Source: Gracilibacillus alcaliphilus
GTDB taxonomy: Bacteria > Bacillota > Bacilli > Bacillales > Amphibacillaceae
Assembly: GCF_016909015.1 (NCBI RefSeq)
Contig: NZ_JAFBFA010000030.1
Span: 1 to 64,000, forward strand
Length of the DNA stretch: 64,000 bases
Reading direction: 5' to 3'
The notes beneath the pieces are model-generated. The model ran no database searches and had not been told where the DNA came from. It worked only from the letters and a program-made list of their open reading frames with translations. Shown one piece after another: positions 15,589 to 23,843 of this stretch (its first letter is position 1; each line of letters opens with the position of its first letter). The position numbers were made by a program, and so were the translations under genes.

Positions 15589-16884
15589 TCAATCAAAGAA
15601 GTATTTAAAAAAGTTAGCAAGTTTAGGTTCTTTCTTTGTATTTGATTGATCTTTGGAAGTGGACCTCTTCGGTTGCTTTGTACTCTCTTTCGTTCTCTCT
15701 GATTGTGGTGATTCACCATCAATTGTTACTGCGTTGACAAATTCTTTCCCTTGTATTTTCGCATTCTTGTAAGCAAATTTCAAGATTCCAATTCCAGCGG
15801 TATACAAAGGTTCACGTACACCAATATAATCAGGGATGGCAATACGCACATTACTTTGGAAAATATCTTGCGCCAATTCAACTGCCCCAGACATACTCAT
15901 TGCTCCCCCAGTAAGCACCAATCCCCCAGGTATTTCATTATAACCCATTTTTTGAATTTCCTGTGCACTATGAATTAATATTTCCTCAAAACGGGCTTCA
16001 ATGATTTCAGCAAGCTCTGGCTGACTAAACGTCTGTTTCTGATTACTGCCAATGATATTGACCTCAAACACATCATCTGGATCTGCATCAGGGAAAAAAG
16101 CATGTCCATGATTTAGTTTAACTTCTTCTGCTTCTTCGGAAGATGTTCTTAACCCCATAGACAGGTCTTTTGAAATGTTGTCGCCTCCAAGTGGTACAAC
16201 ACTAGTAGCGGTTAGCCCTCCATCTTCAAATATAGAAACAGTAGTACTTCCCCCGCCAATATCAAGCAGTGCAACACCTAAGCTCTTCTCATCTGGGGAT
16301 AATGCCACCTCGCCGGTAGCTAATGGTTGTAAACAAATGTCCATTATCTCCAGGCCAGCACGCTCCACACACTTTAAGATGTTATGAAGCATAGTTTTAG
16401 CGCAAGTAATGATAGTGCCTTGCATTTCCAATCGTACACCAATCATGCCTCTTGGGTCACGTATTTCATCCAATCCATCGACAATAAATTGTTTTGGGAT
16501 AACATCTACTACCTCTCGTTCAGGTGGAATGGACATGACTTGAGCCGCATCTAATACCCGGTGAATATCCTCTTCTCCAATTTCCTTATCCTCACTAGAT
16601 ACTGCTACAACCCCGTGACAAGGCTGCAATTGAACGTGACTGCCATTGATACCAACTATGACACGATCAATATGTATATCCACCATTCTTTCCGCCTGTT
16701 CAACAGCTGTACGGATGGAATGGACGGTTTCATCAATATCTACAATGGCACCTTTCTTCATTCCTAGAGATTTAGCCGTCCCCACACCTATTACATTTAG
16801 GGATTCTCCTAAAACTTCACCTATAATTACTTTTATCTTTGATGTCCCGATATCCAAACTGACTAGAATTTCTCCATTATCCAT
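15589..16884 (-). CDS. ftsA: actin-like division protein FtsA
   Basis: 431 aa membrane anchor of the Z-ring. Actin-fold ATP motifs: SLDIGTSKIKVIIGEV near residue 9, LLDIGGGSTTVSIF near 207 and GGLVLTGGAMSMSG near 335. The C-terminal helix LANFFKYFFD is the amphipathic membrane-targeting sequence, preceded by a Ser/Lys-rich linker. ATG with AGGAGGTG upstream. A TATAAT-like -10 on the minus strand (16955-16960) lies about 70 bp upstream, but the -35 is poor, so an ftsAZ promoter there is only possible. Confidence 0.97.
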   Translation of the reverse strand: MDNGEILVSLDIGTSKIKVIIGEVLGESLNVIGVGTAKSLGMKKGAIVDIDETVHSIRTAVEQAERMVDIHIDRVIVGINGSHVQLQPCHGVVAVSSEDKEIGEEDIHRVLDAAQVMSIPPEREVVDVIPKQFIVDGLDEIRDPRGMIGVRLEMQGTIITCAKTMLHNILKCVERAGLEIMDICLQPLATGEVALSPDEKSLGVALLDIGGGSTTVSIFEDGGLTATSVVPLGGDNISKDLSMGLRTSSEEAEEVKLNHGHAFFPDADPDDVFEVNIIGSNQKQTFSQPELAEIIEARFEEILIHSAQEIQKMGYNEIPGGLVLTGGAMSMSGAVELAQDIFQSNVRIAIPDYIGVREPLYTAGIGILKFAYKNAKIQGKEFVNAVTIDGESPQSERTKESTKQPKRSTSKDQSNTKKEPKLANFFKYFFD

Positions 16885-17085
16885 AAGGCACCTCCTGCTA
16901 CAATGTGTCCCTAATTACGTCTATTTTAATTTAATTGTGAACTGTGTAAAGTCTATTATAATAAAAAACAATACAATTTTACACGAATATCTGTGATTTG
17001 AGTGAAAAAATATACAATGAACTACAGATAATTTACTTTTGCAACCAATAATAGTCCAAAAGACTTATATTTTGCGAACAAGCGT

Positions 17086-17442
17086 TCACACCGCGTCCTT
17101 TCGTTGTTTATACTTTAACAATAATATTCTTCTTATACTTGCCAGATTATTAAACAGTCTCACACCGAAGGCAAATATGGCTGCTAAGTATAAATCAATT
17201 CCTAACTGTGTACCTAAAAAAGCTAACAACGCTGCCAAACTTACATTAAAAAAGAATCCTGATACGAAAACACTTTGATCAAACTTCTCTTCTAATTGAG
17301 CCCTGATTCCTCCAAAAAGGGTATCAAGTGCAGCCAAAACTGCTATAGACAGATAGTTTATATAATCAGCAGGGATCGATACATTTGTTAAAATACCAAT
17401 GCATAATCCAATGATCAAAAACAGGGCTGGTAACCACATCAT
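17086..17442 (-). CDS. sbp: small basic protein Sbp (DUF1290)
   Basis: 118 aa membrane protein with about four hydrophobic segments (LPALFLIIGLCIGILTNVS, INYLSIAVLAALDTLFGGI, VSGFFFNVSLAALLAFLGT, LYLAAIFAFGVRLFNNLA) and a basic tail KYKQRKDAV. Matches the conserved sbp gene lying between ylxX and ftsA in bacilli; its role is unknown, although its position suggests division or envelope function. Two ATG codons in tandem at 17442 and 17439 overlap the ylxX TGA, so translation is coupled. Confidence 0.88.
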   Translation of the reverse strand: MMWLPALFLIIGLCIGILTNVSIPADYINYLSIAVLAALDTLFGGIRAQLEEKFDQSVFVSGFFFNVSLAALLAFLGTQLGIDLYLAAIFAFGVRLFNNLASIRRILLLKYKQRKDAV

Positions 17443-18164
17443 TCTTCATCCTTCTCTAGGTTATCCTGTGTATGTATCTCCTGTAAATCAATTACCTCAT
17501 CGTATGGCGGAAGTGTAACTGGTTGTGGTTCTGATATCTCGATTTCCACATCCTCTAATGCGAAGTAATCATGAATCTCACTTGACTCTAACTGAAGCTT
17601 TAATTTCTCCACATCTTCTGCCAATACATGAATGATATATGGTAAATCTCCGATAGAGCTGTTATTAACATAGATACTTCCATTTACCATTCGAATCGGG
17701 GAAATCGCAATCAAACGCTGGTTTTCAATAGCAATATCTTCCGCTCCTGCTGCATTTAATTGATTAATCAGCTGATGCAAAAATTCGGCGTGAAGCGTCG
17801 GATACGCTTGTTTCTCTTGATTCAAAAACAAAGGCAATAGGCTTATCTCGACCCCTGTTCCGCTCTTTTCTGATAAACCAGCTTCTGTACGCAAGGTTTC
17901 AATTGATTCTTTTATTGCCTCCATTTGCTGATGTTCAGATTGTTCTTGATATTCATTTAACATTTCCTCTTCTTTCCTAATCTCCTGATAGAGATCTTGC
18001 TGTACTTGCTGCTCCTCTAACAGAGCTGTTCTAATTTCCCAAGTATCTCGTGTATCACGGCCTTCTGGATGATTATTAGAATTAAACAGGATAGCGACCA
18101 TAAAACCAATTAACAAACAAATAAAGCTTAACATAAAAGCTTGTTCAGGTATTCTTTTTTTCAT
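17439..18164 (-). CDS. ylxX: DUF881 protein YlxX
   Basis: About 241 aa, one N-terminal membrane helix (AFMLSFICLLIGFMVAILF), a coiled-coil segment rich in Glu/Gln (residues 45-100), then the extracytoplasmic DUF881 domain (ISLLPLFLN, ELINQLNAAGAEDIAIENQR, ISPIRMVNGSIYVN). It has the same architecture as the gene before it, ylxW. Conserved in the divIB-ylxW-ylxX-sbp-ftsA order. Function unknown, probably a septal or membrane-wall scaffold. Start ATG 18164 is chosen for its MKKRIPEQ beginning; a GTG at 18173 has a closer AAAGGAT site and is an alternative. Confidence 0.85.
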   Translation of the reverse strand: MKKRIPEQAFMLSFICLLIGFMVAILFNSNNHPEGRDTRDTWEIRTALLEEQQVQQDLYQEIRKEEEMLNEYQEQSEHQQMEAIKESIETLRTEAGLSEKSGTGVEISLLPLFLNQEKQAYPTLHAEFLHQLINQLNAAGAEDIAIENQRLIAISPIRMVNGSIYVNNSSIGDLPYIIHVLAEDVEKLKLQLESSEIHDYFALEDVEIEISEPQPVTLPPYDEVIDLQEIHTQDNLEKDEE

Positions 18165-18185
18165 GGTTATCACTTATCCTTTACC

Positions 18186-18863
18186 TTACATTTCGATCGT
18201 CGATTGTTTTTCAATCGCCACCTCAATATTTTCCTGTACCAGCATGTCAATCACACCATTCTGCAAATTCAGGCTTGTATCCAATATTTTTTGGTCCCCA
18301 ATTGCAGAAATGACAAACGGAGCGGGATAAGGAGTTCCATCCACTGAGATAACTGGGCCTACACAGGAGATGTAACTATTGCGGTAGATGCGCTGCCCAT
18401 TAATAGCAACCGCCTTCGCTCCCGCACTAAATAGTTCGTTCACCACTTGGTGAATATGCCGGTCATGCACAATATATTGATTGGCATGATCTTCTCTAGG
18501 AATATAATCAGCATCTCGTAATGTAATGATAACTCCTTCACCATAAATGGGGAAATCACCTGTAAGCTTCTGAAGGTTATTTTTCATTTGTACCAGATTT
18601 TTCATCATATCTGTATCCTGGCTAAGCTCTTCTTCCATGGTGCGTATCTCTTGTCGAATACTGTTTAATTCACTTCTTAATTGTTTGTTTTGCTCTTCTA
18701 GTTCATTCAGCTGCTGTTTATAGTTAAAATCCTCTTGCCAAGTTTGTTTATTTATCTGCGCAGGGCTGGAAGAGCTGGTAAATTTATAGTTAAATGCAAG
18801 AAGAAATCCTAAAACAAGAAAGACACAGGCATACAGGAACTGACTACGCCTCATCCGCTTCAT
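18186..18863 (-). CDS. ylxW: DUF881 protein YlxW
   Basis: About 225 aa paralogue of YlxX: basic N-terminus MKRMRRSQ, a membrane helix (FLYACVFLVLGFLLAFNY), a coiled coil with heptads ELEEQNKQLRSELNSIRQE, and the DUF881 domain (GEGVIITLRDAD, ELFSAGAKAVAINGQRIY, SCVGPVISVDGTPY). The start at 18863 has GGGGAG six bases upstream and overlaps the end of divIB by 20 bp; the longer frame reads far into divIB and is unlikely. Role unknown; its conserved place between divIB and ftsA suggests division or cell-wall function. Confidence 0.85.
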   Translation of the reverse strand: MKRMRRSQFLYACVFLVLGFLLAFNYKFTSSSSPAQINKQTWQEDFNYKQQLNELEEQNKQLRSELNSIRQEIRTMEEELSQDTDMMKNLVQMKNNLQKLTGDFPIYGEGVIITLRDADYIPREDHANQYIVHDRHIHQVVNELFSAGAKAVAINGQRIYRNSYISCVGPVISVDGTPYPAPFVISAIGDQKILDTSLNLQNGVIDMLVQENIEVAIEKQSTIEM

Positions 18864-19650
18864 CAGTCTCCCCTTCTTCCCCTTCTTCCTCATCTTCACC
18901 TGCATCATATGGCGTAAAGACGGCACCACCCTCGTCAATCTTGATCACACCCTGTACATCTGAATCTAGTTGACTGGCAATCGATGGATAATTATTAAAG
19001 ACAGACGAGAAATTTCGGATCGTAGATTCTACTACATTACCGTCTGTCATATAGAGTTGGATATGATAGGGATTAGATTCTGTAGGCAGCCACTGAACTT
19101 CAGAAATAAGTGCTGTCACATAGGTGGAAATATGGGCCAACTCGTCTGAAAACTCCTTTAGATAAGCGTCTTCTTCAAAACCCGTTAATATAGGTACTTC
19201 ACCATTTGCCTCATTCCAATTGACCTTCTGCAGCATATCACCATTTTCCAAAAGCGGATGCAATTCACCATCTATATTAGCATAGGCGACATGACTAAGT
19301 TCATGAACTTCGATATTAATCGTACTTGGAAACGATTTAGTTACGTGAACCTCCTTTATTTGCGGATTGGTCAATATGTTTTCCTCTACTTGGGAAGAAC
19401 GAACACTCCAAAAGTTGGCGTCCTCCTCAATCTCACTTTGTTTCTTAATCTCTTCTTGATCCAGCCAGGTTAAGCCTGTCACATTAACATGTCTGACATA
19501 ACTCATCGGTGACTGCAAATAAATCACAATAAAAATCAATACGAAGAAAATAAATACGTACATCACTAATTTCCGGTTAGCCCGTTTTCTTCGCTCTTGT
19601 TTTAGTTTAGGTATTCGATCTTCAATTGATACTACTCTTTTTTGTGCCAT
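18844..19650 (-). CDS. divIB: cell division protein DivIB (FtsQ-like)
   Basis: 268 aa bitopic membrane protein. Cytoplasmic basic N-terminus, membrane helix near residues 27-46 (LVMYVFIFFVLIFIVIYLQS), then the POTRA domain SYVRHVNVTGLTWLDQEEI and the beta domain. It forms the trimer with DivIC and FtsL at the septum. The C-terminal tail is an unusually acidic run of Asp, Glu and Ala after TPYDAG. I chose ATG 19650 (MAQKRVV) with AAGGAAG upstream. murB and murG, its normal upstream neighbours in B. subtilis, are absent. Confidence 0.93.
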   Translation of the reverse strand: MAQKRVVSIEDRIPKLKQERRKRANRKLVMYVFIFFVLIFIVIYLQSPMSYVRHVNVTGLTWLDQEEIKKQSEIEEDANFWSVRSSQVEENILTNPQIKEVHVTKSFPSTINIEVHELSHVAYANIDGELHPLLENGDMLQKVNWNEANGEVPILTGFEEDAYLKEFSDELAHISTYVTALISEVQWLPTESNPYHIQLYMTDGNVVESTIRNFSSVFNNYPSIASQLDSDVQGVIKIDEGGAVFTPYDAGEDEEEGEEGETDEADEA

Positions 19651-20154
19651 TACATTACTTCCTTTTTTATCTATCTTGGATATCAACGAGTAAGCGAAGT
19701 ACAGCAACTGTCTGAAAGTGAGATAATACATGCAGCATTCTCCTATTGGATTGTTAGATGAATAGCAAAAAGGCTTCCATCATGACTTGTCCAAAAAGGC
19801 GCTTGGCCAGCTTATCCCGTTTCACATGTAGTTACAGTTCGTACTTCCGTATCTTGCAAGACAAACGAATGACGTTTTTTTTCCAGAATCATTCATAGTA
19901 AAATCATTATATCATAGTCATCCAAGGATAGACATCATTCATATAAGTGATTTTAATTTTTTTTAAAATATGAAAAATATACAATGGACACGATTTAATT
20001 GCAGGATGACCACATCTAAAATCCCCACCTGCATCTTTAAGACTTGAAGATGCAAATGGGGAATAAAGCGACCCTTGAAATAGGGCCGTACAGATAATTC
20101 TGGCAGGATAAATAAGCACTTTGTTTTCATGTAAGAAGCCAGGAAAATATTACT
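19651..20154. other. 504-bp gap where murG and murB are expected
   Basis: Between spoVE and divIB no frame of meaningful length or similarity to MurG or MurB exists on either strand. It contains the spoVE-side hairpin at 20023-20061 and, near 19908-19913 on the minus strand, a TATAAT sequence that may be part of a divIB promoter although no good -35 is seen. Confidence 0.7.
20023..20061 (-). terminator. hairpin downstream of spoVE
   Basis: CCCCACCTGCATCTT (20023-20037) and AAGATGCAAATGGGG (20047-20061) pair with only a two-base internal mismatch. Read on the minus strand the stem is followed by ATTTTAG. It probably ends the spoVE transcript, about 95 bp after the stop. The T run is short, so a processing or stability role is possible. 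Confidence 0.65.
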
Positions 20155-21261
20155 TTATTGCTGTCGATATTTACTAATATTAATCAGAATGCCTACCGAA
20201 CAAAGGGTTAAGGTCAACGATGACCCGCCATAACTTAGAAATGGTAATGTAATGCCTGTTACTGGAATTAAACCGATAACAACACTGATGTTAATCATAA
20301 CCTGAATCATAATCATGCCAATAATCCCAACCGCAAGTAACTTGGAAAATAAATCTGGTGCATGAATAGCTGTTAAAATCCCACGCCAAGCAAATAAAAA
20401 AAACAATACAATAACGAAACAGCCACCAATAAAACCTAACTCTTCCGCAATAATAGCAAAGATAAAATCATTGTGCGGTTCAGGTAAATAAAAATACTTT
20501 TGTAAACTGTTCCCCCATCCGACTCCTAATAAACCGCCCGGCCCAATGGCATATAGAGATTGGATAATTTGAAAGCCTGTACCTAATGGATCTTCCCACG
20601 GATCTAAAAAAGCAATAATACGATTGATACGATAAGGTGCAGAGATAATTAGTAACAAGAAACCAATAACGCCAAATCCCGCCAAAAAGATAAAGTGAGA
20701 AAACTTTGCACCAGCTACAAATATCAGTAGAAAACAGGTCAGCAAAAAGACCATGCCTGTCCCCAAATCCGGCTGCAACATAATAATAAGGAAGATAGCT
20801 ATGGACATGCCTAATGGAGGCAGGAACCCTTTCTTAAACAATGACAGTTTGTCTTGGTGCTGCACAAGAAATCCGCTTAAAAACATAATCATCCCCAACT
20901 TAATAAATTCTGCAGGCTGTATACTAAATGCACCTACACCTATCCAGCTTCTGGCTCCCCCTCTTACCATTCCGATACCGGGGATCAATACAGCAATTAG
21001 TAACACGACACACACAATGAAAATCCATTTTCGATGTTTCAACCATTGATAGTAAGGGATATGTGAAACAATCATCATAGAAATTACCCCTACCCCTGCA
21101 AACAAAATCTGCCGCTTCAGAAAATAGAAGGAATCACCAAACTTATAGGCAGCCCAAATCGATGATGCACTATATATCATTACTGTACCAAACAGCAAGA
21201 TCGCAAAAATAATACCTATTAATAAATAGTCTGGTTTATGCTGTTTTTGCATTTGTACCAT
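20155..21261 (-). CDS. spoVE: SEDS-family glycosyltransferase SpoVE
   Basis: 368 aa polytopic SEDS protein (FtsW/RodA/SpoVE). About ten membrane helices; conserved GGARSWIGVGAFSIQPAEFIKLG near residue 104, QPDLGTGMVF near 162, and the C-terminal GLIPVTGITLPFLSYGGSSL. SEDS proteins polymerise lipid II together with a class B penicillin-binding protein. The gene lies in the murD-spoVE position of the dcw cluster and a separate ftsW occurs at 55417, so this copy is the spore-cortex SpoVE, likely working with SpoVD. ATG follows GGTGGGGG and a T run: the ribosome site sits in the right arm of a hairpin. Confidence 0.92.
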   Translation of the reverse strand: MVQMQKQHKPDYLLIGIIFAILLFGTVMIYSASSIWAAYKFGDSFYFLKRQILFAGVGVISMMIVSHIPYYQWLKHRKWIFIVCVVLLIAVLIPGIGMVRGGARSWIGVGAFSIQPAEFIKLGMIMFLSGFLVQHQDKLSLFKKGFLPPLGMSIAIFLIIMLQPDLGTGMVFLLTCFLLIFVAGAKFSHFIFLAGFGVIGFLLLIISAPYRINRIIAFLDPWEDPLGTGFQIIQSLYAIGPGGLLGVGWGNSLQKYFYLPEPHNDFIFAIIAEELGFIGGCFVIVLFFLFAWRGILTAIHAPDLFSKLLAVGIIGMIMIQVMINISVVIGLIPVTGITLPFLSYGGSSLTLTLCSVGILINISKYRQQ

Positions 21262-21420
21262 AAAAAACCCCCACCTTTTTTTGAAAGATTAGGGGCTTTC
21301 TTGTCCTATTTATCCTTTTACTGGCTGTTAACAAAAGGAATCTCCCGCAATCAGCCATTTTACCGGATTAATTCTATTACCATTACCGTTTTCTTAAATT
21401 ATAATAGACAAGCCCCTATT
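21262..21420 (-). promoter_or_regulatory. murD-spoVE leader with competing stems
   Basis: Minus strand, three segments in order: A, TAGGGGCTTGTC just after the murD stop; B, GACAAGAAAGCCCCTA near 21281-21296; C, AAAGGTGGGGGTTTTTT ending at the spoVE ATG. A and B can form nine base pairs (TAGGGGCTT with AAGCCCCTA) plus GTC/GAC. B and C can instead form a stem (AAAGCCCC with GGGGGTTT, one G-G mismatch; CTTT with AAAG) that covers the spoVE ribosome site and ends in six T, like a terminator. This could be a read-through switch; no ligand or factor is evident. Confidence 0.45.
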
Positions 21421-22765
21421 ATAATTTATGCACTGCATCAATAAACATGTTACCTCTTTCTTCAAAGGTTTTATATTGATCCCAGCTGGCACATGCTGGC
21501 GACAATAAGATAACATCTTGTTCCTCTGATAATGGATAGGCTTTCTCTACCGCCTCTGCCACATTCTCCGCATAAATAATATTCGAAATACCTAATGCTT
21601 GCCCAACCTTTGCTAACTTCTCACTCGTTTGTCCAAAGACAATCAAGCTTTTTACATAAGACATATATGGAATCAATTCATCGAATTCATTCCCGCGGTC
21701 TAATCCACCCGCCAAAAGAATAACGGGTTGTTTAAAAGCACTTAAAGCTTTTGAAGTAGCGAGAATATTGGTTGCCTTTGAATCATTATAAAATCTTCTG
21801 CCATTCCATTCTCTCACAAATTGAAGACGGTGTTTGACACCTGTAAAGCTTGTTAAAACAGCATAAATAGCTTGATTAGATAAACCATCGACTTTAGCCA
21901 CACAGATAGCTGCCAAAATATTCTCGATATTGTGATCTCCTACTAGAACAACTGAATCGATATCGATAATGGGCTTTCCTCGAAAATAAATCGTCCGCCC
22001 ATCAAGGTATGCGCCATTTTCTACTACTTTCTGCCGGCTAAACGGTACTAGTTGTACCTCGGAATCTTTTATCATCTGACAGACATGCTGATCATCGGCA
22101 TTATAAACAAGAAAATCACTCTCTGTTTGATTTTTCGTAATATTGGCCTTCGCCTCCATATAATGTTCCATTGTATGGTGATAATCTAAGTGGGCAGAGA
22201 ATATATTAAGTAACACAGCGATTCGCGGTCTAAATACCTCGATGCCTAACAATTGGAAAGAGGATAGTTCTACTACCATGGTTTGTCCTTCTGACATTTG
22301 CTCTGCTACTTCAGAAGCAACATGACCAATATTCCCTGCTAAGGCAGTTGGACGGTTTGCCTGCTGATACATTTCATAGATTAATGTTGTCGTTGTCGTC
22401 TTCCCATTAGAACCTGTAATGGCTACTACTTCTTCGACACCAAAATAATGGATAAGTTCAACCTCTGTTAGGACAGGGATATGACGTTCCCTTGCCTTTT
22501 CAATAATCGGGTTCTCATAAGGAATCCCTGGATTCTTAATAACAGCCTCAACATTGTCCAACAAAGAGAGTGGATGGCTCCCTACCACTACCTCAACCCC
22601 CTGCTGTTCTAACAGTTGGACATTGGCATCCTCTTTTGGTGTCTTCCAATCATTCACGATAACACGCACACCGTTACGCCCTAACAACTGGGCAACGGCC
22701 GTACCACTTTTGGCAAGGCCTAGTACTAGTACATTTTGATAAGGAAAATCTGTTAACTTTCTCAT
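21419..22765 (-). CDS. murD: UDP-MurNAc-L-Ala:D-Glu ligase MurD
   Basis: 448 aa cytoplasmic ligase that adds D-glutamate to UDP-MurNAc-L-alanine using ATP. The ATP loop ITGSNGKTTTTTLIYEM lies near residue 117; the Mur ligase central and C-terminal domains follow (FYNDSKATN, LLAGGLDRGNEFDEL, LLSPACASWDQYKTFEERG). ATG with GAGGTG upstream; ATG overlaps the mraY TGA, so the pair is translationally coupled. Standard mraY-murD-spoVE order. Confidence 0.97.
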   Translation of the reverse strand: MRKLTDFPYQNVLVLGLAKSGTAVAQLLGRNGVRVIVNDWKTPKEDANVQLLEQQGVEVVVGSHPLSLLDNVEAVIKNPGIPYENPIIEKARERHIPVLTEVELIHYFGVEEVVAITGSNGKTTTTTLIYEMYQQANRPTALAGNIGHVASEVAEQMSEGQTMVVELSSFQLLGIEVFRPRIAVLLNIFSAHLDYHHTMEHYMEAKANITKNQTESDFLVYNADDQHVCQMIKDSEVQLVPFSRQKVVENGAYLDGRTIYFRGKPIIDIDSVVLVGDHNIENILAAICVAKVDGLSNQAIYAVLTSFTGVKHRLQFVREWNGRRFYNDSKATNILATSKALSAFKQPVILLAGGLDRGNEFDELIPYMSYVKSLIVFGQTSEKLAKVGQALGISNIIYAENVAEAVEKAYPLSEEQDVILLSPACASWDQYKTFEERGNMFIDAVHKL

Positions 22766-23748
22766 GCAGTGAACACCTCAATATAAATTCCTAGTAGAGC
22801 AAATAAGACAGCAACCGCCCAAAAGGTAGTCACTACACGCCATTCTGACCATCCCTTTAACTCATAATGATGGTGTAATGGACTCATCAAGAACACTCTC
22901 TTGCCTCTTGTTTTAAATGAAATTACTTGGATGATGACCGATAACGTTTCAATCACAAATACTCCGCCAATGATAACTAATAAGATTTCCAGTTTCAGCA
23001 ATATGGCAATCGCAGCGATTGCACCGCCTAGTGCTAATGAGCCGGTGTCTCCCATAAATACCTTAGCGGGGTGGGCATTAAATACTAAGAACCCTAACAA
23101 GGCGCCGACTACTGTTAGACTAAACAGTGTAACCGTCGTATTTGGTGTACCATACCATGCTAAGATGGCAAAAGCACCAAAAGCCACTGCGGCTGTACCT
23201 GCTAACAAACCGTCCAGTCCATCAGTCAGGTTCACAGCATTAGAAGCACCTACCAGCATTACGATGATAAATACTGGATAAAACCACCCTAAATCAAAAG
23301 AAAATGAAGTTCCTGGTATCAATAAGGTGGTGGCAAAGTCCTGCTGTAACAATACAATATAGAAAATAATAGCAATGACAATCTGCCCTAATAATTTCTG
23401 TTTGGATGTTAAACCAAGATTTCGTTTTAACACTACCTTGATAAAATCATCTAAGAACCCTAATAAACCGAATCCTATCAATACTAATAAAAGCAGAAAT
23501 ACTTCATAATCAAAGTGACCGCCATTGGCGCGAAATACAACTATTAAACTAGTAATGGTGATACTTAAAATAATCATTACACCACCCATGGTTGGTGTAC
23601 CTGATTTCTTTTGATGGGATTGTGGTCCTTCTTCTCTAATGCTCTGTCCAAACTTCAACCTCTTTAGAAAAGGTATAATAATCGGCGAAAGAAGCACTGT
23701 AATTAGGAATGCTATTGCCACCGTTGCCAAAAATGTAAGTTGATTCAT
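22762..23748 (-). CDS. mraY: phospho-MurNAc-pentapeptide transferase MraY
   Basis: 328 aa integral membrane enzyme that makes lipid I from UDP-MurNAc-pentapeptide and undecaprenyl phosphate. About ten helices; catalytic loops include SHQKKSGTPTMGG near residue 44, GFLDDFIKVVLKRNLGLT near 105, NAVNLTDGLDGL near 172, FMGDTGSLALGG near 231 and the MSPLHHHYELKGWSE motif near 290. ATG with AGGAGA upstream. Followed in overlap by murD and preceded by murE. Confidence 0.98.
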   Translation of the reverse strand: MNQLTFLATVAIAFLITVLLSPIIIPFLKRLKFGQSIREEGPQSHQKKSGTPTMGGVMIILSITITSLIVVFRANGGHFDYEVFLLLLVLIGFGLLGFLDDFIKVVLKRNLGLTSKQKLLGQIVIAIIFYIVLLQQDFATTLLIPGTSFSFDLGWFYPVFIIVMLVGASNAVNLTDGLDGLLAGTAAVAFGAFAILAWYGTPNTTVTLFSLTVVGALLGFLVFNAHPAKVFMGDTGSLALGGAIAAIAILLKLEILLVIIGGVFVIETLSVIIQVISFKTRGKRVFLMSPLHHHYELKGWSEWRVVTTFWAVAVLFALLGIYIEVFTA

Positions 23749-23843
23749 TACGTTATTCTCTCCTATCTTGAATATAAAAAGCAGTTCGGCTTATCACCAT
23801 TGCTGGCGGAAGCTGTCATTCACTCTAACTGCTGACCTCTTAC

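Noticed and set aside
19907..20119. 70-codon minus-strand frame in the murG/murB gap
   Set aside because: Spans the hairpin after spoVE and shows no similarity to MurG or MurB.
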